A stretch of DNA of 5,214 bases from Pseudomonadota bacterium. GTDB taxonomy: Bacteria > Pseudomonadota > Gammaproteobacteria > Burkholderiales > Burkholderiaceae_C. The notes under the pieces were generated by a model. The model did no database searches. It was not told the DNA's origin and saw nothing but the letters and a program-made list of their open reading frames with translations. Shown in pieces: positions 1-5,214 of the stretch. The stretch covers positions 1 to 5,214 of the forward strand of contig JAEWPH010000152.1 of the NCBI GenBank assembly GCA_023460715.1, in the 5' to 3' direction. Both the position numbers and the translations under genes were made by a program. Within the stretch, counting starts at the first letter, position 1, and each line of letters starts with the position of its first letter.

Positions 1-118
1 CCGGCCCGGCGTCCTTCAGCAGGAACCCGGCCGCCCCGTTGCGCAGCGCGGTGTGCACGTAGTCGTCCAGGTCGAACGTCGTGACGACGACCACCCGCAG
101 CGGGTCCTCGACCCCGGC
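1..118 (-). CDS. Internal fragment of a NarL/LuxR-family response regulator (foreign, actinobacterial style)
   Basis: Read on the minus strand with codons at 110-112 down to 2-4, this stretch gives VEDPLR then [20 protein letters not shown] then [11 protein letters not shown]. It matches the second half of a REC receiver domain: the beta-4 strand with the conserved TT (phosphorylation-associated Thr) after the Val run, helix alpha-4, and FLLKD with the conserved Lys of beta-5. The form TTFDLDDYV...[14 protein letters not shown] is typical of actinobacterial NarL-type regulators, which end in a LuxR helix-turn-helix. Nearly every third codon position is G or C. There is no stop within the window and the frame runs off its left edge. 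The N-terminal half with the phosphoacceptor Asp is absent, and nothing upstream (above about base 150) reads as a receiver domain. The fragment overlaps the chemoreceptor frame out of phase. The recognition is from memory of the family. The exact upstream limit of the fragment is uncertain, between about 105 and 175. Confidence 0.7.
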
Positions 119-1773
119 GCCGGCACCCGCGGGGCCGACGGAACGGGCACCGGACGCGCAGCCGCCGGGGCCGCGGCGGGACGCACCTCGTCATAGGCCG
201 CCGCTGCGCCATCCCCCGCCAGCCGGAACACGGCCGTGGCCCGCACCAGGGCCTGGGCCTGGCTGCTGAGGCTGCTGGCGGCGGCGGCCATCTCCTCGAC
301 CAGGGCGGCGTTCTGCTGCGTGGCCTGGTCCACATGGGTGATGGCCTCGCTGATCTGGTCCACGCCCGCGCTCTGCTCTGCGCTGGCCGCGCTGATCTCG
401 CCCATGAGGTCCGTCGCGCGCCGGATGGAGGCCACCACCTCGGCCATGGTCTTGCCGGCCTGCTCGACCAGGGCGCTGCCGCGGTCCACGCGGCCCACGC
501 TGGCCGTGATCAGACCCTTGATCTCCTTGGCCGCCTCGGCGCTGCGGCTGGCCAGGCTGCGCACCTCGGACGCCACCACGGCGAAGCCGCGGCCCTGCTC
601 GCCCGCCCGGGCCGCCTCCACCGCGGCGTTGAGCGCCAGGATGTTGGTCTGGAAGGCGATGCTGTCGATCACGCCGATGATCTCGCTGATGCGGCCGCTG
701 CTGTCCTGGATGCCGCGCATGGTCTCCACCACCTCGGCCACCTCGGCGCCGCCGCGCTCGGCGACGGACGAGGCCGTCTGTGCCAGTTCATTAGCGCGGC
801 GGGCGCTGTCGGCGTTCTGCCGCACGGTCGAGCCGAGCTGCTCCATGGAGGCAGCCGTCTGCTGCAGGGCCGAGGCCTGCCGCTCGGTGCGGGCGGACAG
901 GTCGTGGTTGCCGGCGTCGATCTCGCTGCTGGCGCCGGACACGCTCTGTGCGCTGTCGCGCACCGTCTGCACCACGGCCGCCAGGCGGCTGCTCATGCTC
1001 CCCAGTCCTGCCATGATGCTGCGCTCATCGCCGGACCGCAGCGGAATCTCGGTGGCCAGGTCACCGCCGGCCACCGCCAGCGTGACGCGCTTGAGGTCGG
1101 ACGGGTCACCGCCCAGGTCGCGCACCACCGAACGCAGATAGAGGGCCAGCCCGAGCAGCCCCGCGGCGACGATGAGCATGCCGCCCAGCGCCAGCGCGCG
1201 GTCGGTCGCCGCCAGCTCCTTGATCTCGTTGATGCGCGAGGACAGGCGCTCGCCCTGGCGCTCCTTCTCGGCGGCCAGCGGCGCCAGCAGCCGGTTGCGC
1301 GCGGGGATGGTCTGGTCGACGAGGAAGGCGAAGGCCTCCTCTTTGCGGCCGGCCTGGATGAGCGCCAGGTTCTGTTCGCCCACGGACCAGAACGCCTGCA
1401 TCAGGCCCGGCAGCGGGGCGAAGGCCCGGCGGCCCTCTTCGGAAATCATGTCGTCGCCCAAGCCCTTGAGCGTGGACTCCAGCAGGCGGCGCTTCTCGCC
1501 GATGTCAGCCAGCGTCTCGCCCAGCTCCGCCGGGGAGCGGGCCAGGATGGCATGCCGCAGCTGCAGCGATACCCGGGTCACGTTGAGCTCCAGCGCGGCG
1601 ATGCGCTGCAGCTGCGGCACGTTGGTGGCGCGCACCACCTCGGCGTCGTCGCTCAGCTGGCCCATCATGACCCAGATGGTCACGGTCATGGCAGCCAGCA
1701 GCGTGAGGATGCCGCCGTTGATCAGCACGAGACGGCGCGCGAGCGTCCGAGCTCCGGGAGTACGAGTCTGCAT
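16..1773 (-). CDS. Methyl-accepting chemotaxis protein (C-terminal tail replaced at a chimeric junction)
   Basis: Membrane chemoreceptor that senses a ligand in the periplasm and controls the CheA/CheW kinase complex. Numbering from the start at 1773: basic N-terminus, TM1 about 15-37, periplasmic four-helix-bundle-like sensor about 38-191, TM2 about 194-214, HAMP about 212-268, then a long coiled-coil signalling domain to about 515. The hairpin tip [20 protein letters not shown] (372-391) followed by [14 protein letters not shown] is the hallmark kinase-contact motif and resembles the Tsr-like 36-heptad class. Methylation-helix sequence is seen at about 296-313 ([18 protein letters not shown]) and 474-507. 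The start at 1773 is chosen because AGGAGG lies four bases upstream; the frame stays open about 100 codons further, but that extension is low-complexity and unlike any receptor. After residue about 515 there is an Ala/Pro-rich linker. From about residue 553 (near base 117) the frame runs out of phase through response-regulator DNA to a chance TGA at 16-18, so the last 30 or so residues are probably not native and any terminal CheR-binding pentapeptide is missing. The ligand cannot be predicted. Confidence 0.93.
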   Translation of the reverse strand: MQTRTPGARTLARRLVLINGGILTLLAAMTVTIWVMMGQLSDDAEVVRATNVPQLQRIAALELNVTRVSLQLRHAILARSPAELGETLADIGEKRRLLESTLKGLGDDMISEEGRRAFAPLPGLMQAFWSVGEQNLALIQAGRKEEAFAFLVDQTIPARNRLLAPLAAEKERQGERLSSRINEIKELAATDRALALGGMLIVAAGLLGLALYLRSVVRDLGGDPSDLKRVTLAVAGGDLATEIPLRSGDERSIMAGLGSMSSRLAAVVQTVRDSAQSVSGASSEIDAGNHDLSARTERQASALQQTAASMEQLGSTVRQNADSARRANELAQTASSVAERGGAEVAEVVETMRGIQDSSGRISEIIGVIDSIAFQTNILALNAAVEAARAGEQGRGFAVVASEVRSLASRSAEAAKEIKGLITASVGRVDRGSALVEQAGKTMAEVVASIRRATDLMGEISAASAEQSAGVDQISEAITHVDQATQQNAALVEEMAAAASSLSSQAQALVRATAVFRLAGDGAAAAYDEVRPAAAPAAARPVPVPSAPRVPAPGSRTRCGWSSSRRSTWTTTCTPRCATGRPGSC

Positions 1774-1776
1774 GAA

Positions 1777-1783
1777 CCCTCCT
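1777..1783 (-). promoter_or_regulatory. Ribosome binding site of the chemoreceptor gene
   Basis: On the minus strand AGGAGG (1783-1778) is followed by GTTC and then ATG at 1773. It is a near-perfect Shine-Dalgarno with a short four-base spacer. It fixes the start at 1773 over an in-frame ATG five codons upstream, whose own codons overlap this site. No convincing sigma-70, sigma-28 or sigma-54 promoter was recognised further upstream. Confidence 0.75.
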
Positions 1784-2120
1784 GCCATTGAAATTGTTCG
1801 AGAACGCGTGCAGCGGTCTGCTGGACTGCGGCACGCGCAAGACCCTGTGCGGCTGGCCACCGCATGTAACGCATTGTTCTGTGGCTGGAAGAAAAACGCC
1901 AGTCCCGCGTGCGACCTGCGAAAAACATGCCACGGAAGCCCTGCGGTAGACAGAGCTGCAAGGCGGGTGTCAGGTGGGTAAGCGGCGGCTTTTGCGTAGG
2001 CGGCTGCCGCCGGCTGAGGGGGCGGACCGATCCGGGCGCCGGAAGGCGGCGGCGCGGTGGTCACACAGTGCCCCAAGAATTACGTATAGCCCCGCTGCGC
2101 GGGCGGGGCGGATTCGGAAT

Positions 2121-2184
2121 GCAGAGCGGACGGCAGAGCGGGCCCTGCGGCGGAATGCGGGCCTCCGCGTGCGCGGCAGAGCGG
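2121..2184. repeat. Three direct copies of GCAGAGCGG
   Basis: GCAGAGCGG occurs at 2121-2129, 2133-2141 and 2176-2184; each copy is followed by a different base context. GGAATGC also occurs twice nearby. The spacing is uneven (12 and 43 bases), so this is not a clean tandem array, and GC-rich composition may explain part of it. Confidence 0.45.
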
Positions 2185-2205
2185 AAGGGGCCAGCGGGGC
2201 GATTC

Positions 2206-2230
2206 ACGGCACCGCACCGCACGGCACGGC
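2206..2230. repeat. Five tandem ACNGC pentamers
   Basis: Five consecutive units read ACGGC, ACCGC, ACCGC, ACGGC, ACGGC, varying only at the third base. The array is noncoding and has the same period and consensus as the ACAGC array at 5026-5048. Confidence 0.6.
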
Positions 2231-2279
2231 GTTGCCGATGGGCTCTGGCTGTCCGAGCTCAAACTTCCTAGAGCGCTTC

Positions 2280-2372
2280 AAAAAGAAGAGCGGCTTGCGC
2301 TTGCCCCGTCATCAACTCAAGGTCTTTTACCCCTCAATTCAAGACAGAGAAAGCGCAAGCCGCTCCTGTTTT
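2280..2372 (-). terminator. Probable terminator after the amidohydrolase gene (15-bp perfect inverted repeat)
   Basis: GAGCGGCTTGCGCTT at 2288-2302 is the exact reverse complement of 2351-2365, giving a 15-bp perfect stem. On the minus strand the stem is preceded by an A-run (about 2372-2369) and followed by TTCTTTTTG (2287-2279), the usual layout of a factor-independent terminator. It begins about 42 bases beyond the stop codon at 2415-2417. On the plus strand the stem is followed by only a short T-run (TGTTTT), so weak two-way activity is possible. The 48-base spacer is unusually long for a terminator loop; within it GTCTT (2322-2326) can pair with AAGAC (2341-2345). The spacer is clearly more AT-rich than its surroundings. 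Confidence 0.6.
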
Positions 2373-2414
2373 AGAAGCAGCACGCCCGCAGAGCCTGCCG
2401 CCGCGCCGCGGCCG

Positions 2415-3629
2415 TCAGGCGGCCTGGGCGCCCCTGGAGGCCAGCCAGTCCTGGGCCAGCCGCACCCAGTAGGTGGCGCCCAGGGGGATCAGGTCGTCGT
2501 TGAAGTCGTAGCTGGGGTTGTGCAGCGTGCAGGGGCCGCCGCCGTGGCCCATGGCGCGGTGGTCGCCGTCGCCGTTGGCGATGAAGCAGTACGCGCCCGG
2601 CTTGGCCTGCAGCATGAAGGCGAAGTCTTCGGCGCCCATGGTGGGCTCCTGCGGCACCACGTTCTCTTCGCCCACGATGCTCTGCATGATCTTGCGGGCG
2701 AACTCGGCCTCGGCCGGCGAGTTGACGGTGGGCGGGTAGTTGCGCACGAACTCGAACTCGCACGTTGCGTCGTGCGCGGCGCAGGTGTGCTCGGCCACCT
2801 GCTTCATGCGGCGCTCGATCATGTCCAGCACCTCGATGCTGAAGGTGCGCACCGTGCCCTGCAGTTCGCAGCTGTCGGGCACCACGTTGGTGGCCTCGCC
2901 CGTGTGGATCATCGTCACCGAGATCACGCCCGCATCCACCGGCTTCTTGTTGCGGCTGATGATGTTCTGGAAGGCCTGCACCATCAGGCAGGCCACGGGC
3001 ACGGGGTCGATGCCCATGTGCGGCATGGCGGCGTGGCTGCCCTTGCCGCGGACGGTGATCTTGAACTCGTTGCTGGACGCCATCACCGGGCCGGGGCTCA
3101 CGGCGAACTGGCCGGCCTTCATGCCGGGCCAGTTGTGCATGCCGAACACGGCCTGCATGGGGAACTGCTCGAACAGGCCGTCCTCGATCATCACGCGCGC
3201 GCCGCCGCCGCCTTCTTCGGCCGGCTGGAAGATCAGGTAGACCGTGCCATCGAAGTCGCGGTGCTTGGCGAAGTGCTGCGCCGCGGCCAGCAGCATGGCC
3301 GTGTGGCCGTCGTGGCCGCAGGCGTGCATCTTGCCGGCGTGCTTGCTGGCGTGCTCGAAGGTGTTGAACTCGGTGATGGGCAGCGCGTCGATGTCGGCGC
3401 GCAGGCCGATGGCATGGCCGCTGGCGCCGCCGTCGCGCCCGTGCACGATGCCCACCACGCCGGTCTTGCCCAGGCCGCGGTGGATCGGAATGCCCCATTC
3501 GGTCAGCTTGCCGGCCACCACGTCTGCGGTGCGCACCTCTTCGAAGCACAGCTCCGGGTGCGCGTGGATGTCGCGCCGCACGGCGGCGATCGCCGCGGCT
3601 TCGGTCACGATGGAGTCGATGATTTTCAT
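2415..3629 (-). CDS. M20D-family amidohydrolase (hippurate hydrolase / N-acyl-amino-acid amidohydrolase type)
   Basis: Predicted cytoplasmic metal-dependent hydrolase that splits the amide bond of N-acylated amino acids (hippurate, N-acetyl or related conjugates). It has 404 residues, a normal family length, and no signal peptide or membrane segment. Visible motifs: RRDIHAHPEL near residue 18, then GLRADIDALP, MHACGHDGHTAML (C104 and H106 as metal ligands), FQPAEEGGGG (E138/E139, catalytic base and ligand), MHNWPG (H165), GKGSHAAMPH (H199, in the start of the inserted dimerisation domain, about 186-280), MGAEDFAFML (about 341-350) and LHNPSYDFND (H380, last metal ligand). The Cys ligand and the C-terminal LHNPxYDFND place it in the HipO/IAA-amino-acid-hydrolase branch rather than ArgE/DapE. 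The start at 3629 has AAGGAA eight bases upstream. It is divergent from argE, with 98 bases between them. The precise substrate cannot be read from sequence. No frameshift or missing catalytic residue was seen. Confidence 0.95.
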   Translation of the reverse strand: MKIIDSIVTEAAAIAAVRRDIHAHPELCFEEVRTADVVAGKLTEWGIPIHRGLGKTGVVGIVHGRDGGASGHAIGLRADIDALPITEFNTFEHASKHAGKMHACGHDGHTAMLLAAAQHFAKHRDFDGTVYLIFQPAEEGGGGARVMIEDGLFEQFPMQAVFGMHNWPGMKAGQFAVSPGPVMASSNEFKITVRGKGSHAAMPHMGIDPVPVACLMVQAFQNIISRNKKPVDAGVISVTMIHTGEATNVVPDSCELQGTVRTFSIEVLDMIERRMKQVAEHTCAAHDATCEFEFVRNYPPTVNSPAEAEFARKIMQSIVGEENVVPQEPTMGAEDFAFMLQAKPGAYCFIANGDGDHRAMGHGGGPCTLHNPSYDFNDDLIPLGATYWVRLAQDWLASRGAQAA

Positions 3630-3727
3630 ATGCTAAGTTCCTTGCAGCAAAGGCGGGGGCTGTCGATGGGGCAGTCTAGCCCGCACCTCCGTTCCCTGCC
3701 ATTCGGGGTTATTCGCCCCGCACCACG
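3630..3727. promoter_or_regulatory. Divergent intergenic region between the two M20 hydrolase genes
   Basis: These 98 bases separate the two divergent start codons, so promoters for both genes should lie here, and a single regulator could act on both. No clear -35/-10 pair was recognised on either strand. Two small inverted repeats are visible: GGGC, six bases, GCCC around 3669-3682, and CGGGG (3704-3708), seven-base loop, CCCCG (3716-3720). The second ends seven bases before the argE start and occupies the place where a ribosome binding site would be expected. Confidence 0.5.
3638..3643 (-). promoter_or_regulatory. Ribosome binding site of the amidohydrolase gene
   Basis: On the minus strand AAGGAA is followed by eight bases and then ATG at 3629. 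This is a standard Shine-Dalgarno spacing and supports the chosen start. Confidence 0.65.
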
Positions 3728-4897
3728 ATGATCTCCGACCACGCCCTCGCACTGGCCCAGTCCCTGGTCCGCATGAACACGGTGAGCCAAAATTCGAACC
3801 TGGAACTCATCGACTTCATCCAGCAGCAACTGGCGCGCCTGGGCGTGAAGAGCCGGCTGACCTACAACGCTAGCAAGACCAAGGCCAATCTGTTCGCGAC
3901 GCTGGGCGAAGGCAAGCCCGCCGGCGTCATCCTCTCGGGCCACACCGACACGGTGCCGTGGGACGGCCAGGACTGGACGGTGGACCCGTTGAGCGCCTTG
4001 GTGCAAGAAGGGCCGGAAGGCCCGAGCCTGTACGGCCGCGGCAGCGCCGACATGAAGGCCTTCATCGCCATCGCCCTGTCGCAGGCCGAAGCCTTCTTGA
4101 ACAGCGATGCGCCCTTCGCCATCCACTACGCCTTCAGCTACGACGAAGAGGTGGGCTGCTTCGGTGCCAAGGAGCTCATTGCCGACCTGAAGGACGCGGG
4201 CATCCGCCCGTTGGCCTGCATCGTGGGCGAGCCGACCCGCATGGTGCCGGCCATCGCGCACAAGGGCGTGTACCGCTACAAGTGCTGCGTGCGCGGCAAG
4301 GAGGCGCATTCGTCGCTCACGCCGCATTCGGTGAACGCCATCGAGATGGCCGCACGCGTGGTGGGCCGGGTGCGCGACATGGCCGAGGGCTTCGAGCGCG
4401 AGGAGCCCCGCTTCGAGGGTTTCGACGTGCCCTTCTCCACCGCCAGCGTGGGCCAGTTCCACGGCGGCATCGCCGACAACGTGGTGCCGCGCGATGCGGA
4501 GTTCCGCTACGAATTCCGCGACCTGCCTACGGCCGATGCCGCGCAGATGCAGAGCCAGGTGGTGGCGTACGCCCGGTCGCTGGAGCCCGCCATGCAGAAG
4601 GTCGCGCCGCAGACGGGTTTCTCGTTCGAGACGATCTGCGAGATTCCGAGCTTTCTGGGCAGCAAGGACGACGCCGTGACGCGGCTGGCGCAGCGGCTGG
4701 CCCACGAGGCCGGCACCACGCTGGTGGCCTTCGGCACCGAGGCCGGGCTGTTCAAGAACGCCGGCATTCCCACCGTGGTGTGCGGCCCCGGCAGCATCCA
4801 GCAGGCGCACCAGCCGGACGAATACGTGAGCCTGGACCAGCTGGCCCGCTGCGAGGCCTTCATGCGCGGGCTGGCCGGCACGCGCACGCTGGACTGA
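3728..4897 (+). CDS. argE: N-acetylornithine deacetylase (ArgE), M20 zinc hydrolase
   Basis: Predicted cytoplasmic enzyme that hydrolyses N2-acetyl-L-ornithine to ornithine and acetate in the linear arginine pathway. The 389 residues fit the family. Motifs: LSGHTDTVPWDGQDW (H72 metal ligand, D74), YGRGSADMKAF (D108, bridging ligand), YDEEVGCFG (E140 general base, E141 ligand), IVGEPTRM (E168 ligand), then HKGVYRYKCCVRGKEAHSS leading into the dimerisation domain (about 175-290, with NVVPRDAEFRYEFRDLP near its end). FGTEAGLF (about 345-352) and CGPGSIQQAHQPDEYV (H361, final ligand) separate it from DapE and match ArgE. The ATG at 3728 is chosen because the N-terminal helix before NTVSQNSNLELI is complete; M16 would cut into it. 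The ribosome binding site is poor: no purine-rich motif is seen, only a small hairpin. No intact arginine gene lies beside it. A related deacylase role in catabolism remains possible. Confidence 0.93.
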   Translation: MISDHALALAQSLVRMNTVSQNSNLELIDFIQQQLARLGVKSRLTYNASKTKANLFATLGEGKPAGVILSGHTDTVPWDGQDWTVDPLSALVQEGPEGPSLYGRGSADMKAFIAIALSQAEAFLNSDAPFAIHYAFSYDEEVGCFGAKELIADLKDAGIRPLACIVGEPTRMVPAIAHKGVYRYKCCVRGKEAHSSLTPHSVNAIEMAARVVGRVRDMAEGFEREEPRFEGFDVPFSTASVGQFHGGIADNVVPRDAEFRYEFRDLPTADAAQMQSQVVAYARSLEPAMQKVAPQTGFSFETICEIPSFLGSKDDAVTRLAQRLAHEAGTTLVAFGTEAGLFKNAGIPTVVCGPGSIQQAHQPDEYVSLDQLARCEAFMRGLAGTRTLD

Positions 4898-4955
4898 GCG
4901 GCTCTGCAAGAAGCGGCTCTGCGGTGCGCTGCAGCCCAGCGCGCCCGATACCGCT

Positions 4956-5022
4956 CGGCCCACCCGAGCAGCAGCCGAGCCAAGGGTGCCCGGTGGCGAG
5001 GGCTGCGTCCCCCTGCCCGCCG
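4956..5022. repeat. 67-base direct repeat, copy A
   Basis: This copy aligns over its full length with 5129-5195. It begins CGGCCCACC, contains AGCAGCAGCC and ends in a 27-base segment (4996-5022, starting GCGAGGGCTGCG) that is identical in the two copies. The middle differs at several positions and seems to need a one-base gap. The repeat lies downstream of argE and outside any supported gene, so it is likely one member of a dispersed intergenic repeat family. Confidence 0.75.
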
Positions 5023-5025
5023 GGC

Positions 5026-5048
5026 ACAGCACAGCACAGCACAGCACA
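5026..5048. repeat. ACAGC microsatellite
   Basis: Four perfect ACAGC units are followed by ACA, giving 23 bases of period-5 repeat directly after repeat copy A. The array is noncoding, so any change in unit number would not shift a known reading frame. Confidence 0.8.
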
Positions 5049-5128
5049 ATGAGAGCGAGGACCAGCACGCCTCGTCCGAAGCCTTACGCCCCGCAGCAGG
5101 TCCTCGTTGATGGCCTTCGAAACCGGCG

Positions 5129-5195
5129 CGGCCCACCTCAGCAGCAGCCAAGCAAGGGCCGCCCCGCAGCGAGGGCTGCGTCCCCCTGCCCGCCG
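5129..5195. repeat. 67-base direct repeat, copy B
   Basis: Second copy of the repeat at 4956-5022, offset by 173 bases in the same orientation, with the last 27 bases (5169-5195) identical. The match to copy A stops one base before the adapter-like sequence, so the true right boundary of this copy may be cut off. Confidence 0.75.
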
Positions 5196-5214
5196 CTGGC
5201 TCTTATACACATCA
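5196..5214. other. Tn5/Nextera mosaic-end-like sequence, probable library adapter remnant
   Basis: CTGGCTCTTATACACATCA matches the 19-base mosaic end CTGTCTCTTATACACATCT at 17 positions, differing at bases 4 and 19. It lies exactly at the end of the window and breaks off there. The natural IS50 outer end (CTGACTCTTATACACAAGT) matches less well, at 15 of 19. No transposase gene is present. Untrimmed adapter read-through is the simplest explanation. Confidence 0.8.

Larger units (their letters stand above)
1774..2414. other. 641-base intergenic region with no convincing gene
   Basis: This region lies between the start of the chemoreceptor gene and the stop of the amidohydrolase gene, both on the minus strand. 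Frames that stay open here give Arg/Ala/Gly-rich, low-complexity peptides with no family resemblance, as expected from GC-rich noncoding DNA. It contains the chemoreceptor leader (1774-1900), a 7-bp GC hairpin at 2089-2109 (GCCCCGC, seven-base loop, GCGGGGC, no T-run on either side), three copies of GCAGAGCGG (2121-2184), a run of ACNGC pentamers (2206-2230) and the strong inverted repeat at 2288-2365. No tRNA or rRNA was recognised. Confidence 0.6.
4898..5214. other. 317-base noncoding, repeat-rich tail of the window
   Basis: No gene is supported here. The stretch starts with an 11-base direct repeat (AGCGGCTCTGC at 4897-4907 and 4912-4922) touching the argE stop codon. It then holds a 5-bp hairpin without a T-run (GCTCG 4953-4957 / CGAGC 4965-4969), the two 67-base repeat copies, the ACAGC array and an adapter-like end. 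No intrinsic terminator for argE was recognised. A frame from ATG 5049 is open to the window end but consists mainly of repeat sequence. Confidence 0.6.

Noticed and set aside
16..118. Natural fusion of a chemoreceptor with a response regulator
   Set aside because: The regulator reading frame differs from that of the receptor, so no fused protein could contain it.
334..1791. Long plus-strand open frames opposite the chemoreceptor
   Set aside because: They are antisense shadows of a gene with clear motifs, caused by high GC, and show no family resemblance.
1774..2076. In-frame N-terminal extension of the chemoreceptor by about 100 residues
   Set aside because: It is Ala/Pro/Arg-rich without a receptor-like segment, lies upstream of a near-perfect AGGAGG, and would put about 100 odd residues before the first membrane helix.
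2089..2109. 7-bp GC hairpin as a terminator
   Set aside because: No T-run follows on either strand, and such stems are common by chance at this GC content.
1974..3731. 585-codon plus-strand open frame across the intergenic region and amidohydrolase gene
   Set aside because: His/Ala/Val-rich shadow translation; the minus strand carries all M20 motifs.
5026..5048. ACAGC array as part of a CRISPR or phase-variable gene
   Set aside because: The units are only five bases with no spacers, and no supported reading frame crosses the array.
3626..5068. 480-codon minus-strand open frame opposite argE
   Set aside because: Antisense shadow of argE; its N-terminal part is repeat and microsatellite DNA.
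5049..5214. Plus-strand frame from ATG 5049 open to the window end
   Set aside because: It has no ribosome binding site (it directly follows the microsatellite), consists largely of the 67-base repeat, and ends in adapter-like sequence.

Overview
This 5,214-base window looks like a whole short contig from a high-GC Betaproteobacterium, most likely Comamonadaceae (Acidovorax-like). That placement rests on the recognisable style of the chemoreceptor and of the two M20 hydrolases, and on GC-rich third codon positions; no database search was run.

Layout. (1) Bases 1 to about 120 do not belong with the rest. On the minus strand they encode an internal piece of a NarL/LuxR-type response regulator of actinobacterial style, in a different frame from the neighbouring chemoreceptor gene. 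(2) About 120-1773, minus strand: a methyl-accepting chemotaxis protein with a good ribosome binding site and all expected domains except its natural C-terminal end, which is lost at the junction. (3) 1774-2414: 641 bases without a convincing gene, holding short GC-rich repeats, a small hairpin and a strong inverted repeat that is probably the terminator of the next gene. (4) 2415-3629, minus strand: an M20D-type amidohydrolase (hippurate hydrolase / N-acyl-amino-acid amidohydrolase family). (5) 3630-3727: a 98-base divergent intergenic region. (6) 3728-4897, plus strand: ArgE-type N-acetylornithine deacetylase. (7) 4898-5214: noncoding, repeat-rich sequence with two copies of a 67-base direct repeat and an ACAGC microsatellite, ending in 19 bases that match the Tn5/Nextera mosaic end at 17 positions.

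How the genes relate. The two central genes are divergent members of one superfamily (M20 zinc hydrolases). Both are predicted cytoplasmic enzymes that remove an N-acyl group from an amino acid or similar substrate, so a shared role in acyl-amino-acid use or arginine/ornithine metabolism is plausible. The chemoreceptor is convergent with nothing and has no visible functional link to them.

I found no new defence, mobile or RNA system. The most noteworthy observations are about sequence integrity: a chimeric 5' end and an adapter-like 3' end. The repeat structure of the noncoding regions comes next.
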